Positions 15,900 through 26,674 of a stretch of DNA of 64,000 bases are shown here, in pieces. Made by a program: the position numbers and the translations under genes. The notes beneath the pieces are model-generated. The model was not told the origin of the DNA and searched no databases. It was given only the letters and a program-made list of their open reading frames with translations. The stretch lies in contig OX424555.1 in NCBI GenBank assembly GCA_949152475.1, positions 14,712,868 to 14,776,867 of the forward strand. Direction: 5' to 3'. The stretch's first letter is position 1. Each line of letters opens with the position of its first letter. This DNA is from Terebella lapidaria. Taxonomy: Eukaryota; Annelida; Polychaeta; Terebellida; Terebellidae.

Positions 15900-17092
15900 A
15901 AAAGAAATAACTTAATTAAATTAATACTCACATTCCACTAATCATATCCATTGATCAGCACTAAACATATCCATTGATGGCACCAGTTCTCACCATGTCG
16001 AAGCCTATACAATAGTCCCCCCTCAGATAAAACCCCTGTATAAAGACCTGCCCCATCGCCCCCCTGAAATGGCTTTCTTCTGTGCCGCCAGGATGACTTG
16101 AAAATGTAAATGAACCCCTCTAATAAAATTCTCCCTCATTTGGTGGTCTTGTAATTGGTTTGGTGGAAATGACAAATTTTGAACATTGTTCTCAAAATCC
16201 GTGTGATAACTTTATAAAATGTTGCCCAAAAGACCCAAAGTGTGCCCGAAATGCCCAAATTAGCCTCGACAGAATACATGAAAATAAAACTATGGTTAAA
16301 TCATATTAGGAGCAAATAGGAAATATATGTTGGATCCTTTGATGACTGAACTTGACCTCACAAAACTTCTGCAGTGATTCTAAGTGACCACAGGTCAAGT
16401 CAGACAGGAAGTGTGTGCGTTGGTCTCTGTAGACAAAACGCTTGTAGATAGAGATTGGGGGTTATATAATGAGCATATCATATGTTAAATATTTTGCTGA
16501 CCTTAAAGTTGACCTCACATGACCACGAGTTGTGAATTTCACCTAAAAAGTTAGTATCTGCAGACAAAACATTTGTAGATAGACCTGACTTTCGAAAGTC
16601 ATATATGGTGGGTTTTTTTGGTGACCTCGAACTTGACATAGAATGATATTGGCAGTTCTGAAGTCTGACCCGAAAAGTGTACATTGCATAGCTTTGCAAA
16701 CAAGATACTAGTCTTGAACAGTTTAATATTGTATTATGATCATATGGGTCATTATTAGAAAAGTGGGAATGTTGAGGAACGCAAGAAATGAAAAATAGAG
16801 TTGAAATTTTCTACACAATTTATTGATATAGATAAAGTACAAACATTCAGCATGCAAATAACAACATGCACCAAAAGTTTAGATCGAACAACATATCTTG
16901 TCACTTCTGTTACTGGACTTAAGGGGTTTTAATGAAGTGCTACACTAGCACTTCAACTTTCAAATGAGTGCAAAACAATTATAAAATTGTTCCAATGTTG
17001 GTTGTAAAACTACAAACACATTTTGAATCAACCCACTGATGTGGATGTAATGTTATGACCTAAGTTACAAATTCGAAAGAGAAAATGTTGTT
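15900..17092. repeat. Intergenic with weak tandem repeat remnants
   Basis: From about 16310 to 16730, diverged units share GACTGAACTTGACCTCAC-like and GTAGATAGA motifs with the 17.1-kb element. The rest shows nothing. Confidence 0.4.
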
Positions 17093-18625
17093 AGGTTACC
17101 GTCCGTCGTCCGTCCACATTTATCTTTAAAGTTTACAGGCGGATTTTCCTGGAATTTTGCATAAAGCTGCCTAAAAATATTTCAATAGGGGATTATTTTT
17201 GAGTTTTTTTATTTTCGCATTTTTCTAAAAATGGCCATTTTTCATAAAATTGTAAAAGTGGCCAAAATTGGCGGCCATTTTCTCAAAAACTGTCTGATCA
17301 GTTTTGAGATTTTTGTTTCAAAAGATTTCCCTTATGTACCTTAATGATGTGTATAAGTTTTGTTGCCCTTCAATCACCGGTCTCCGTGTGGCGGCCATTT
17401 CGAATTTTTGACGGGTCGTCGGAAAAAAATTTTTTTGCCCCAAATCGCGTTACTATCCATTTTAGGTCATTTCTAGGCAAAAAATTTTTTTTCGCCCTTT
17501 GAAAAAATTTTTGGACTTTTTTCCCTTCATAATGGGAGCTGCCAGGACTGTACTCATAGAACGCTTGAAGATATAGCTTAGATATTGGCACTTTGAAATG
17601 GGAAGTCATATATGGCGACTTGTGTAGTGACCTTGGATGACCTTGAAAGGTCAAAACAGCCATTTTGGGGTCGAAAAAATGCTCAAATTTGCACCTGGTC
17701 TGTCTTTTCTCGATATGTCTGATCAGCTTTGAGATTATTGTTTCAAAAGATTCCCCTTATGTACCTTTATGATGTTTATAAGTTTTGTTGCCCTTGAATC
17801 GCCAGTCTCCGTGTGGCGGCCATTCTGAATTTTTGGCGGATCGGGGAAAAATATTTTTTTGCCCCAGATCGCATTACTATCCATTTTGGGTCATTTCTAG
17901 GCACACAAAAATTTATCCCTTTGAAAAAAATTTTGGACTGAAAATTTTTGGCACTTTTTTCCTTCATAATGGGAGCTGCAAGGACTGTACTTATAGAACG
18001 CTTGAAGATAGAGCTTAGATATTGGCACTTTCAAATAGGAAGTCATATATGGTGATTTGGGAGGTGACCTTGAGTTTGACCTTTGATGACCTTGAAAGGT
18101 CAAAACAGCCATTTTGGGGTAAAAAAAAATGCCCAAATTTGCCTCTACAGATGAAATGCATGTAGATAGAGCTTCAGTTCGCATTATGAACATATAGGAA
18201 GTCATATATGGAACAACTAATGATGACCTTGGTTTTGACCTTGGATAATCTTGAGTGCTAAATGTCTGGCTTGAAATCTTGAAAGTGGCCTCTGAAGCTT
18301 AAACTTTTGCACATACAGGTTAGGATTGTGTATAAGCCTATAAAAAGTCATATATAAATGGCACATCTTTTTGTGACCTTGAACTTGACCTCAAACGACT
18401 TTGAAGGGCAAATATCAAAATCTTAAATTGGCCTCTACAAACGAAATACTTGTTGATAAAGTTTATATGTTTGTATTATGAACATATATGAAGGCATATG
18501 CAGCATACCTAATGGAGACATTAAAAGATGACCTTGACTGGTAAATCTCTAAATCATATGTCACGTACAATGCTTAAAACCAAAATTGTCCGGTAACCTA
18601 TCTTAGCCCTTGGGCTAATTTTTTT
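17093..18625 (+). mobile_element. AGGTTACCG-ended repeat element (copy A)
   Basis: Left subterminal motif AGGTTACCG (17093-17101), followed by GTCCGTCGTCCGTCC. The right inverted copy CGGTAACCT is at 18591-18599, followed by a small hairpin AGCCCTTGGGCT and a T-rich tail. Two duplicated blocks lie inside, both with TCCGTGTGGCGGCCATT, then diverged tandem units with ATAGGAAGTCATATATGG and GACCTTGAACTTGACC. Two short subterminal inverted repeats plus a 3' hairpin and internal tandem units resemble Helentron-associated elements, but the class is an inference. It carries no protein of its own. Confidence 0.65.
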
Positions 18626-18784
18626 TTTGAGGATATATTAAATCTGGTCATGTTGCAAATGATGCTTGCTATAATAAAATTTTATTAATAAACTACTGTT
18701 GGGTCGAAGTGGAATCCATGAAATGATACATCTTATAATTTCGGAGAGGGAAATTTTCAATTCATTGTGGTAAAACGGGTGATG
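18626..18784. other. Spacer
   Basis: Nothing recognised. Confidence 0.3.
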
Positions 18785-19120
18785 AAACTTCTCACTTCAA
18801 ACTCCTTCAAACTACTTCAAACTCCATCAAACTACATCAAAAATGTGATTTGACGTTAATTTCTAATGCTCCTTTGTTGAAAGTTGCGTTAAGCTGAACG
18901 GTTGTGTTATATACCTCAATGTCATGAGTCATGAGTGAGAATTGTGCTTTTCCTAAATTGGAAATGGACACGAGATTGAATAGTTCGACTGAGTTTGATC
19001 AAACCGTATGGTGGAGTTTGAAGTAGTTTGACGCAGTTTGAAGTCTCGGTTTACACGATCAATCTCGGCGTCAAACTCCAAAGTTTGAAGTAAAAGTTTG
19101 GAGTAGTTTGATCGTGTAAA
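18785..19120. repeat. Inverted repeats of CAAACTACTTCAAACTC words
   Basis: CTCCTTCAAACTACTTCAAA on the left (18790-18840) is answered by inverted GTTTGAAGTAGTTTG words at 19010-19120. Several near-tandem copies lie on each side. This looks like the termini of a short DNA element. I could not place exact ends or a target duplication. Confidence 0.5.
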
Positions 19121-19520
19121 AAAGGCCTAATAGGAATGACACACATCGTAACAGAAATGATAAATTAAACAATAATTGGTGTACGTCGTGAAAAACATCT
19201 ACTTCAAATCCATAAACAATGGCAGAAAAATAAAGTGTCATCTTTGCAAAAACCTACCCGACCATTAATCTTCACACTTCGTGTAAAAACAACACAAATC
19301 AGCCTAATTGGAAAGGGTTCTAGACATTCGTTTATTGCCTCTCATGCTTAAAATGTGTTGAATTGTTTCATCCATCTACCACACTACAATTTTTATGGAA
19401 ATACCTTGAATGTTTATAGTCAAAAACATAATCAGTAATTTTCTTACTCCGTAACAGAATTGACAAAATAACATTACACGAATCTGGCTTCTACATAACT
19501 CGCCATAGTATCATGGTCAT
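19121..19520. other. Intergenic, nothing recognised
   Basis: AT-rich sequence with no supported feature. Confidence 0.35.
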
Positions 19521-19524
19521 CAGG

Positions 19525-20400
19525 GGCGGATCCAGGATTTTGAAAAGAAGGGGTCCAACATTATACGGCGTGGGGTCTTGAGCGGGCCCCCAGAGACTAA
19601 ATCCTTTTTTATGTCCTGTGGTAGCTTCCTGGCATCTCTTAGGTATAAATTCCACTTGATATCCCCTGGTAAAAAAAAATTATGGGGTGAAGCGAGCCTG
19701 TCGCGGTTGGGTCTGGGGGCCGTTCAGAAGACCTTGGAGCAAGAGTCTTTTTTATGTTCTGTGGTAAGTTGATGGCATCTCCTGGGTATCAATTCCACTT
19801 GAATACCCAATGATCGCCAAACTTTCATATTTAATGCCAAAAATAGAAACGAATCGAGCTCGTCTGAAGGGCCCAGAAGTCAGAACCATTTTTATGTTCT
19901 GAATTATTTTTGTGGCCTTTCCTGGGAATAAATAGAAGTAAAGCTGCAAATTCGGACCAGGGTCTGGGGCCTGCTCAAGATCCATCGAAGTCAGAGCCAT
20001 TTATATGTTCCTTTCCTGGAAATAAATTGCACTTAAAAATTATTAATTACCATGTTCTGAAAAATTTGTAAAAAAAAAAAAAAATGTAGAAGAGGAGCTG
20101 CACATTTGGGCCGGGGTTGTGGGGCCGGCTGGAGGGCGCTGAGGTGTCAGAGCCTTTTTTATATTCTGCATTAATTTAGTGGCCTTTTCTAGATATAAAT
20201 TGCACTTAAAAATTCATCGATGACTATGTTCTGAAAAGTTTGTAAAACAAATGTAGAAGCTACCGAAGCTGCACATTTGGGCCGGGGGTCTGGGGCGCGC
20301 TAAAGGGCCCCAGAAGCCAAAACCCTCTGTATGTTCTGTGGTAGCTTACTGGTTTCTCCTGAATATACATTTCAGACAAACTCACTATGATCAACCTAAT
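19525..20400. repeat. Diverged tandem repeat with GGGGCGGATCCAGGATTTT start
   Basis: Begins with GGGGCGGATCCAGGATTTT, a typical start of invertebrate DNA-element remnants. About five diverged units of 170-200 bp follow, each with a GGGTCTGGGG core, a TTTTTATGTTCTG block and a CCTGGGTATAAATTCCACTT block. A comparable G-rich run next to AACCCCTCTAAATCCGCTTTT at 21350-21390 may be a related end. The open frames here are short and unsupported. Confidence 0.5.
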
Positions 20401-21120
20401 CTCAAACGTGATATTTCAACTTTTTTTTTTCGGGCAGGAGCCTCCGGGGTAAAAATACCCGAAATTGTGGGTGCTAATGGCCATGTAAAACCCCTTTGCT
20501 TCCTCATCTCTTGAGAAAAACGATCACAAGATACTGCCTTGAAAACCGGGTTATTATTTCCCAGCAGTGTGTTCTTTCACAAGAATATACACTCGTCCAT
20601 AAATCTGGCATAAAAATATATGAGGTGATGTTACACAATAGTTGAGGTGAGCGCTCGCTGATTGGCTTAGCGAGTTACCGTACTATGCCCGGAATAATCA
20701 AGAGAGGCAGCTAAACATCCTGCAATTGTCAAGTTTGATACCTATCTCTGCTTGCGGAAGGTGATTTGTACAAGACCACCCTGAGAGTTCTTTGATGTCC
20801 AGATACAACATTGTAACACAAGTGATATCTTATTCACTAATACCTCCTGCAGTCAATGCAAACCGAGTATCTAAGTAACACAGTGGTCAACCGGTCATAA
20901 TTTTCATTTAGTGATAACTTGGGAACATATGTGTTCAAAATTTGGTATATACACCTGTACATGGAGCAGAAAATCTGTGTAGTTTATTGAGTCATATAAT
21001 AAGTGGTTGTAAATCAGTTTATCATAATGACATGTGTGGATTTCATGAGTGAAAAGCAACACAATATTATAAATGTCCCCTATGTCATGCCATAATTCTT
21101 AACTTCCACGAATACAGAAA
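20401..21120. other. Intergenic, nothing recognised
   Basis: No gene or clear repeat. Confidence 0.35.
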
Positions 21121-21400
21121 ATTTTTCTTACATTTCAATTAATGTAATCATGTAAAGTAATCATGATTATGATTACTTTTATCATGTATTCGATTACGAT
21201 TACATCATGAAATTTTCAAATGTAATCGATTACGATTACGATTAATCAGGGGTTTGATTACGATTAATGATAACGATTACCCCATGTCTGGCAGGAGGCG
21301 TGAATCCGCTTATGGAAACTCTGTATAGATCTATATGTATTTTTTTCCGAAAGGGGGGGGGGGGTCCTGAACCCCTCTAAATCCGCTTTTGGCCATGTAC
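21121..21400. repeat. Short palindromic DNA-element remnant
   Basis: Repeated GTAATCGATTACGATTAC words at 21160-21280 are in the style of hAT-derived short elements. They are followed by a poly-G run (21352-21363) and AATCCGCTT motifs. Family tentative. Confidence 0.35.
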
Positions 21401-21514
21401 ATTTTTTGGCAATATCAGAACAGAATTGTCTTTTAGCTCTAAAATTGTAACTGCATTTCTCAATGCAATTCGCACATAGCAATATATTATGATATATACA
21501 CCTGTATATACCTA

Positions 21515-21950
21515 GATGCCTTCTAGATGCTATTGGCCACTTCTGTTATGCAATGTGGTCACCTTCGTTCAACAAGCGTACATTCTGGTATACACGTATT
21601 CTGTTACATTCAGACAGTAATAGCAGTGATAGTAACAATGGGGATGATAGCCGATGTGTGCACATTTCAATAGCCTATTACAGAAACTGCTATATATTCG
21701 GAAGCACATATTCTTACAAAATCTTTACTGATAACAACATATCTTTGTTATAATGAAATAGTGATGCAGTGCCAGTGGTAGCCTAGCTACTATAAGCTAT
21801 TGGTCGCTTCTGTTAAAATGCGGTCACCTTTGTTACAGAAAGCATATATTCTGTTACTATTATGTTACTATTCTGGCAATAACAAAAGTGATGGTAACAA
21901 CGGGGATGAATTCTTATATTTCCGTTGCCCATGCATACCATCATCCTTAT
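21515..21950. repeat. Diverged direct duplication
   Basis: Segment 21527-21655 (GCTATTGGCCACTTCTGTTA through AGTAACAATGGGGATGA) recurs in the same orientation at 21796-21910 (GCTATTGGTCGCTTCTGTTA through GGTAACAACGGGGATGA). The copies have diverged considerably. Confidence 0.6.
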
Positions 21951-22075
21951 TAACGCCCACACACATGGATGAGTTTCACGTTACGACACCACACAATACG
22001 ATGAACATGATCAAAATATTCCAAAGTGCACGTTCTTTCACTGCAGTGGGTAATAGTCCAGCAGAACTGCAGAAA

Positions 22076-22920
22076 AGCATGTTTTGGCGTCATTATGAAC
22101 TTTTTTTGCTGATTCATCATCTCTGAGCATTCCTGAGTCAGAATCAGCCGGGTGCCACCTTGGCACCCTTGGGGAATTTTTTCTAGAGCCGAAAAACAAA
22201 ATGGCTGCCACTCAATACGGCTAAATTTATTTCTTTGGCAATATCTCCGCTTCTAGGCCACTTAGAAGCACAAACTTGGTGTCTACTACTAGGTTTTCAT
22301 GGTCAAGGAATCCATTTATAATAATGCCAAACTTGTATATATAACAGCTCATCAGATTTTCGAGAGTAACCACCCAGATATTTGAAAAAATCTGGTTTTG
22401 TTCGAGTGATTAAATGTTCATGCATTTGCCACTCAGCAAAACATTTGTTGCTGTCCACTACTATGTATTCAGGCTCAATAAATGTGACAATATGTTTTCA
22501 CTATTAAATTAGGTGTTACATGAGACAACATTATGAGTCATTGGCCATTCTTTGTAACTGAACCGCCGTCATATCATCATCATCTTCCAGAACAGGTTCT
22601 TCATTGGTATGTTCATTGCAACAATCTGGTCCAGAATAACAGGCACAGAACTTTAAACAAGACATCTGTGGCACTACACAGCCACATCTCGCAGTGGAAC
22701 ATGGCCCGCTGGTGGAGCATCCACATTCGACTGTTTGTAGAATGGCGACAGGTACAGTGTATACACCAGTTGGAAGCGGGGTTGGAGGCATGTTGTGCCG
22801 TCTCTATCTGTATTCCGACCATATCGATCGGGTCAAAGTGTGGAGGATCTGGTTGAGCAGCGGATTTATGCATAAGAATTGTAATGAGTACGATGTAGAT
22901 GCTGAACAAAGTCACCTTGT
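22076..22920 (-). repeat. Left inverted arm of the 22.1-26.6 kb block
   Basis: From AAGCATGTTTTGGCGTCATT inward, this sequence matches, in inverted orientation, the segment ending at about 26555. Identity is highest over the outer 250 bp, including CAGCCGGGTGCCACCTTGGC. It then decays but continues through GTTACATGAGACAACATTAT and into the cysteine-rich reading frame. Read on the minus strand, the order is coding remnant followed by 3' sequence. Confidence 0.8.
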
Positions 22921-23108
22921 GATAGGGGCAATACCTTAAGTTTCGAGGCTAATATGTTCTTCACAGGATGGGGGTGAACAAACATATCATCTAATAGTTT
23001 GAAAACATGATAGGCAGCAAAAGAAGTCGTTTCTGGCATCAGGTTTGTTTCATTTGCTTCTGGTTGACCAAGTGAGATTAGGTGATTCCCCCTCTTGGGG
23101 GTCTCCAA
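22531..23108 (-). pseudogene. Cysteine-rich (CXC-type) repeat-element gene remnant, left arm
   Basis: Two overlapping minus-strand frames give the end of a protein. Upstream is LASKLKVLPLSQGDFVQHLH. Downstream is TVECGCSTSGPCSTARCGCV, then CLKFCACYSGPDCCNEHT and an acidic tail EEPVLEDDDD. The C-x-C...C spacing resembles CXC/tesmin-like zinc-binding tails found in multi-copy invertebrate genes. The frame changes between the two parts and no start is seen, so this is a remnant. The function and element class are unknown to me. The 1,014-bp tandem unit contains its 5' part. Confidence 0.5.
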
Positions 23109-23981
23109 TGCTGTGGCATTTCCAATGCCAAACAGATACTGTAGTACACACTGTTACTCCCACCTCCCCCATTGAGACATGTACACCTGGCATATTATGC
23201 TATGCTTCCGTGTGATCGAGCAGTTTGACGAATGCTGGAGGAAAGCTAATGTGGTCCCACTGTGGATGTGATAAAGATATGCCGGCACTACCGTGATTTG
23301 CAAAGTGATGGAACATATTCTGGTGAGCAACCTGATGGACCATTTTGACGGACACAATGTCCTAGTCGACTGCCAACACAGATTCCGAGCTAAACGTCCA
23401 TATGAGTCCCAACTCATCATTGCGACTCACGACCTGACTTCTCCAAACGGGTGCAAACAAGTACATATGGCCATACTAGACTTCAACAAGACATATGATC
23501 GGGTCCTACACTCCAGACTAAAATGCAGGACTGGACTATTATGGAATCAGAGACAAACATCTTCTATGGATTGGTTCATTTAAGGACCAGACAACCCAAA
23601 AGATCCACGTAGATGAAATCTGGCCTCTGAACGTCTAGTGCCTGCTGTTTCTACTCTTCATAGATGACATCACGATGAATTTAACATCAACCACCAGGCT
23701 GCGTGCATATATTTGTTTGATCTTTCTTGAACTCTCGTCAACTGAGAATCACATTCTGCTTCATAATGACATTGACAGACTGGTAGCCTGAATTCACAAA
23801 AGGCAAATGGATTTCAATACTGAAAATTGTTACATTGTAAGAATTTCACTGGCCACAAAACCTATTGCTACTTACATGTATCAATATTCCAAAGGTGGCA
23901 GGACAGTACAGGATGATAACCCACAAACGACGGCGACTCGGGCACTATACTTCCCTTGTAGAAACCTTATTCAATGTGACA
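22968..23981 (+). repeat. 1,014-bp tandem duplication, unit 1
   Basis: Starts at ATGGGGGTGAACAAACATAT and repeats with a 1,014-bp offset. It contains the end of the minus-strand cysteine-rich remnant, then plus-strand LINE reverse-transcriptase sequence. By eye I find about four base differences between the two units, so the duplication is very recent, or it is an assembly artefact. Confidence 0.9.
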
Positions 23982-25450
23982 ATGGGGGTGAACAAACATA
24001 TCATCTAATAGTTTGAAAACATGATAGGCAGCAAAAGAAGTCGTTTCTGGCATCAGGTTTGTTTCATTTGCTTCTGGTTGACCAAGTGAGATTAGGTGAT
24101 TCCCCCTCTTGGGGGTCTCCAATGCTGTGGCATTTCCAATGCCAAACAGATACTGTAGTACACACTGTTACTCCCACCTCCCCCATTGAGACATGTACAC
24201 CTGGCATATTATGCTATGCTTCGGTGTGATCGAGCAGTTTGACGAATGCTGGAGGAAAGCTAATGTGGTCCCACTGTGGATGTGATAAAGATATGCCGGC
24301 ACTACCGTGATTTGCAAAGTGATGGAACATATTCTGGTGAGCAACCTGATGGACCATTTTGACGGACACAATGTCCTAGTCGACTGCCAACACAGATTCC
24401 GAGCTAAACGTCCATATGAGTCCCAACTCATCATTGCGACTCACGACCTGACTTCTCCAAACGGGTGCAAACAAGTACATATGGCCATACTAGACTTCAA
24501 CAAGACATATGATCGGGTCCTACACTCCAGACTAAAATGCAGGACTGGACTATTATGGAATCAGAGACAAACATCTTCTATGGATTGGTTCATTTAAGGA
24601 TCAAACAACCCAAAAGATCCACGTAGATGAAATCTGGCCTCTGAACGTCTAGTGCCTGCTGTTTCTACTCTTCATAGATGACATCACGATGAATTTAACA
24701 TCAACCACCAGGCTGCGTGCATATATTTGTTTGATCTTTTTTGAACTCTCGTCAACTGAGAATCACATTCTGCTTCATAATGACATTGACAGACTGGTAG
24801 CCTGAATTCACAAAAGGCAAATGGATTTCAATACTGAAAATTGTTACATTGTAAGAATTTCACTGGCCACAAAACCTATTGCTACTTACATGTATCAATA
24901 TTCCAAAGGTGGCAGGACAGTACAGGATGATAACCCACAAACGACGGCGACTCGGGCACTATACTTCCCTTGTAGAAACCTTATTCAATGTGACAAGTCA
25001 TCCAAGCCAAAGTAAAAATTTCGCTCTCATCTGACCTCATTTAATATTGCTGTGTTGTCCGATGCCCACATCAGGCCAAGCTATAAAAGCAGCTTGGAAA
25101 GATTCAGTGATCTGCGGCCAGCTTTCTAGCAAACGAACCCTATGACAATCGTCATTCAGACATCATTACAGCTATTCCTAATGACCTCGGATGGATATCA
25201 CTCATGGAGTGGAGAAGGAGAATGACGCTGACCCGTATCAGATGGAAATTGGATTGACCATCATCCTTCTAAACTGTCTCAGACAAGGACCAGGCAACCA
25301 AACGATCAGCAGTTCGCACAATATCAAACAACTGTCAACATGTACCAGTCATTTATTCCGGCACACCTGATTAAAATGGTCTTCGCCAGAGTGTGATCAG
25401 CGCCCAATCCTTGGTCGTCTTCAAGACATGACTGGTGGCTATTCCACTGA
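23290..25450 (+). mobile_element. LINE remnant (CR1/Jockey-group), partly duplicated
   Basis: The segment VICKVMEHILVSNLMDHF...VDCQHRFRAKRPYESQL...AILDFNKTYDRVLHSRL (23290-23580, repeated at 24304-24597) matches the fingers/palm part of non-LTR reverse transcriptases. Further along, FIDDI and MDFNTENCYIVRISLATKPI motifs continue the domain in broken frames. After the tandem unit, ISLMEWRRRMTLTRIRWKL (25190-25260) and SVISAQSLVVFKT (about 25395-25430) are the usual C-terminal end of such pol proteins. The catalytic YxDD-type motif is lost and several stops are present, so it is dead. No 5' end, endonuclease or target duplication is seen. Confidence 0.75.
23982..24995 (+). repeat. 1,014-bp tandem duplication, unit 2
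   Basis: Second unit, directly abutting the first. It ends at GTGACAA, where the sequence then departs into the 3' part of the LINE. The reverse-transcriptase fragment is identical in protein sequence to that of unit 1. Confidence 0.9.
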
Positions 25451-25759
25451 AGTAGATGAACGGCTTCAATCGAGCCTTGTTTTAGATTACTTTGTGAACC
25501 ACTTTTTGCAGAAATAGTATCGTGTATAGACTGAGCTGATGTTTTTTTATTATTCCATTTTTTACAGTCTGGCAAGATCTTGTCATTTGCTTTGTGTTGG
25601 TCTGTCAAACTTAAGTAAACCTCACAGCACCCCAAACGGTATATTATGCTGGCCATACTGTGCAATTTTGTATCTTGATATCTGTTTGTGAATGCTTCAC
25701 CATTGAAGTCCCATATGGGAGGACATCGCCTCAACTAACTTGGTTAACTAGGAACAGAA

Positions 25760-26556
25760 GAAACAAAGACTGTCTTTATTGCTGCCTGTTATTGTTCCAA
25801 ACGGAGAAGTGATCAATGTCTGTTTACCGACATTTGTACTGAAGGTGAAGATGGCAAACTCGAAGATCACATCAGCTGCAAAACTGAAGGTATTGCCCCA
25901 TCACAAAATGCCTTTGCTCAGCATGTACACCATGCTCGAATGCAAGTTTTGTGGAAATCCACTGCTCAACAACAGATGTGCTGTTCAAAGTTCCGTGGCT
26001 GTATTTCAAACCAAGATTGTTGCCTCGAATATATACAAAGAAGAACCTGTTCAGGAAGGCGATAATGATGACTGATCAAGTTATGATCTGTAAATGACCC
26101 ACAATGTTGTCACATGTAACAGTTGATGAGTTAAAATCATACAGTTTTTGTTGGGTCAGTACTATAGATTCACTAATCTAGTAGTGAACACCACGATTGT
26201 TGATTAAAGTGGAAAATGCATATGACTTGAACAAAATTTTTTCAAGAATCGGGTTCGTCAATCTCGAAAACGGATAAGCTGTTATATATACAAGTTTGGC
26301 AGTATTATATTTGGATTCCTTGACCATGAAAACCTAGTAGTAGACACCAAGTTTGTGCTTCTAAGTGGCATAGAAGCGGAGATATTGTCAAAGAAGTAAA
26401 TTCAGCGGTATTCGGTGGCAGCCATTTTGTTTTTCGGCTCTGAAAAAAATTCCCCAAGGGTGCCAAGGTGGCACCCGGCTGATTCTGACTCAGGAATGCC
26501 CAGAGATGATGAATCAACAAAAAAAGTTCATAATGACGCCAAAACATGCTTCACAA
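25760..26556 (+). repeat. Right inverted arm of the 22.1-26.6 kb block
   Basis: Inverted counterpart of 22076-22920. Both run outward as a coding remnant, then 3' sequence, then a common end at CAAAACATGCTT. The close match over the outer 250 bp and weaker match inside suggest two copies of one repeat family in opposite orientation. Confidence 0.8.
25779..26075 (+). pseudogene. Cysteine-rich repeat-element gene remnant, right arm
   Basis: A 98-codon plus-strand frame with SAAKLKVLPHHKMPLLSMY, CKFCGNPLLNNRCAVQS and the acidic end EEPVQEGDNDD. It aligns with the left-arm remnant (LASKLKVLPLSQGD and EEPVLEDDDD) but lacks most of its cysteine cluster. It is a truncated, diverged copy of the same gene. 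Function unknown. Confidence 0.45.
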
Positions 26557-26674
26557 GAAAATAGTCATTTGGCAACTGGACTATAACAAGTGTGACTGCT
26601 GTAGAGTGTGCGCCTTCGAATTCACATCTTTTATCCAAATTTTACATTACAATTTTCAACTCGTTTTCGGTTTT

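Noticed and set aside
22533-22939. Plus-strand frames opposite the cysteine-rich remnant
   Set aside because: They are shadows of the minus-strand frame, which carries the recognisable cysteine spacing.
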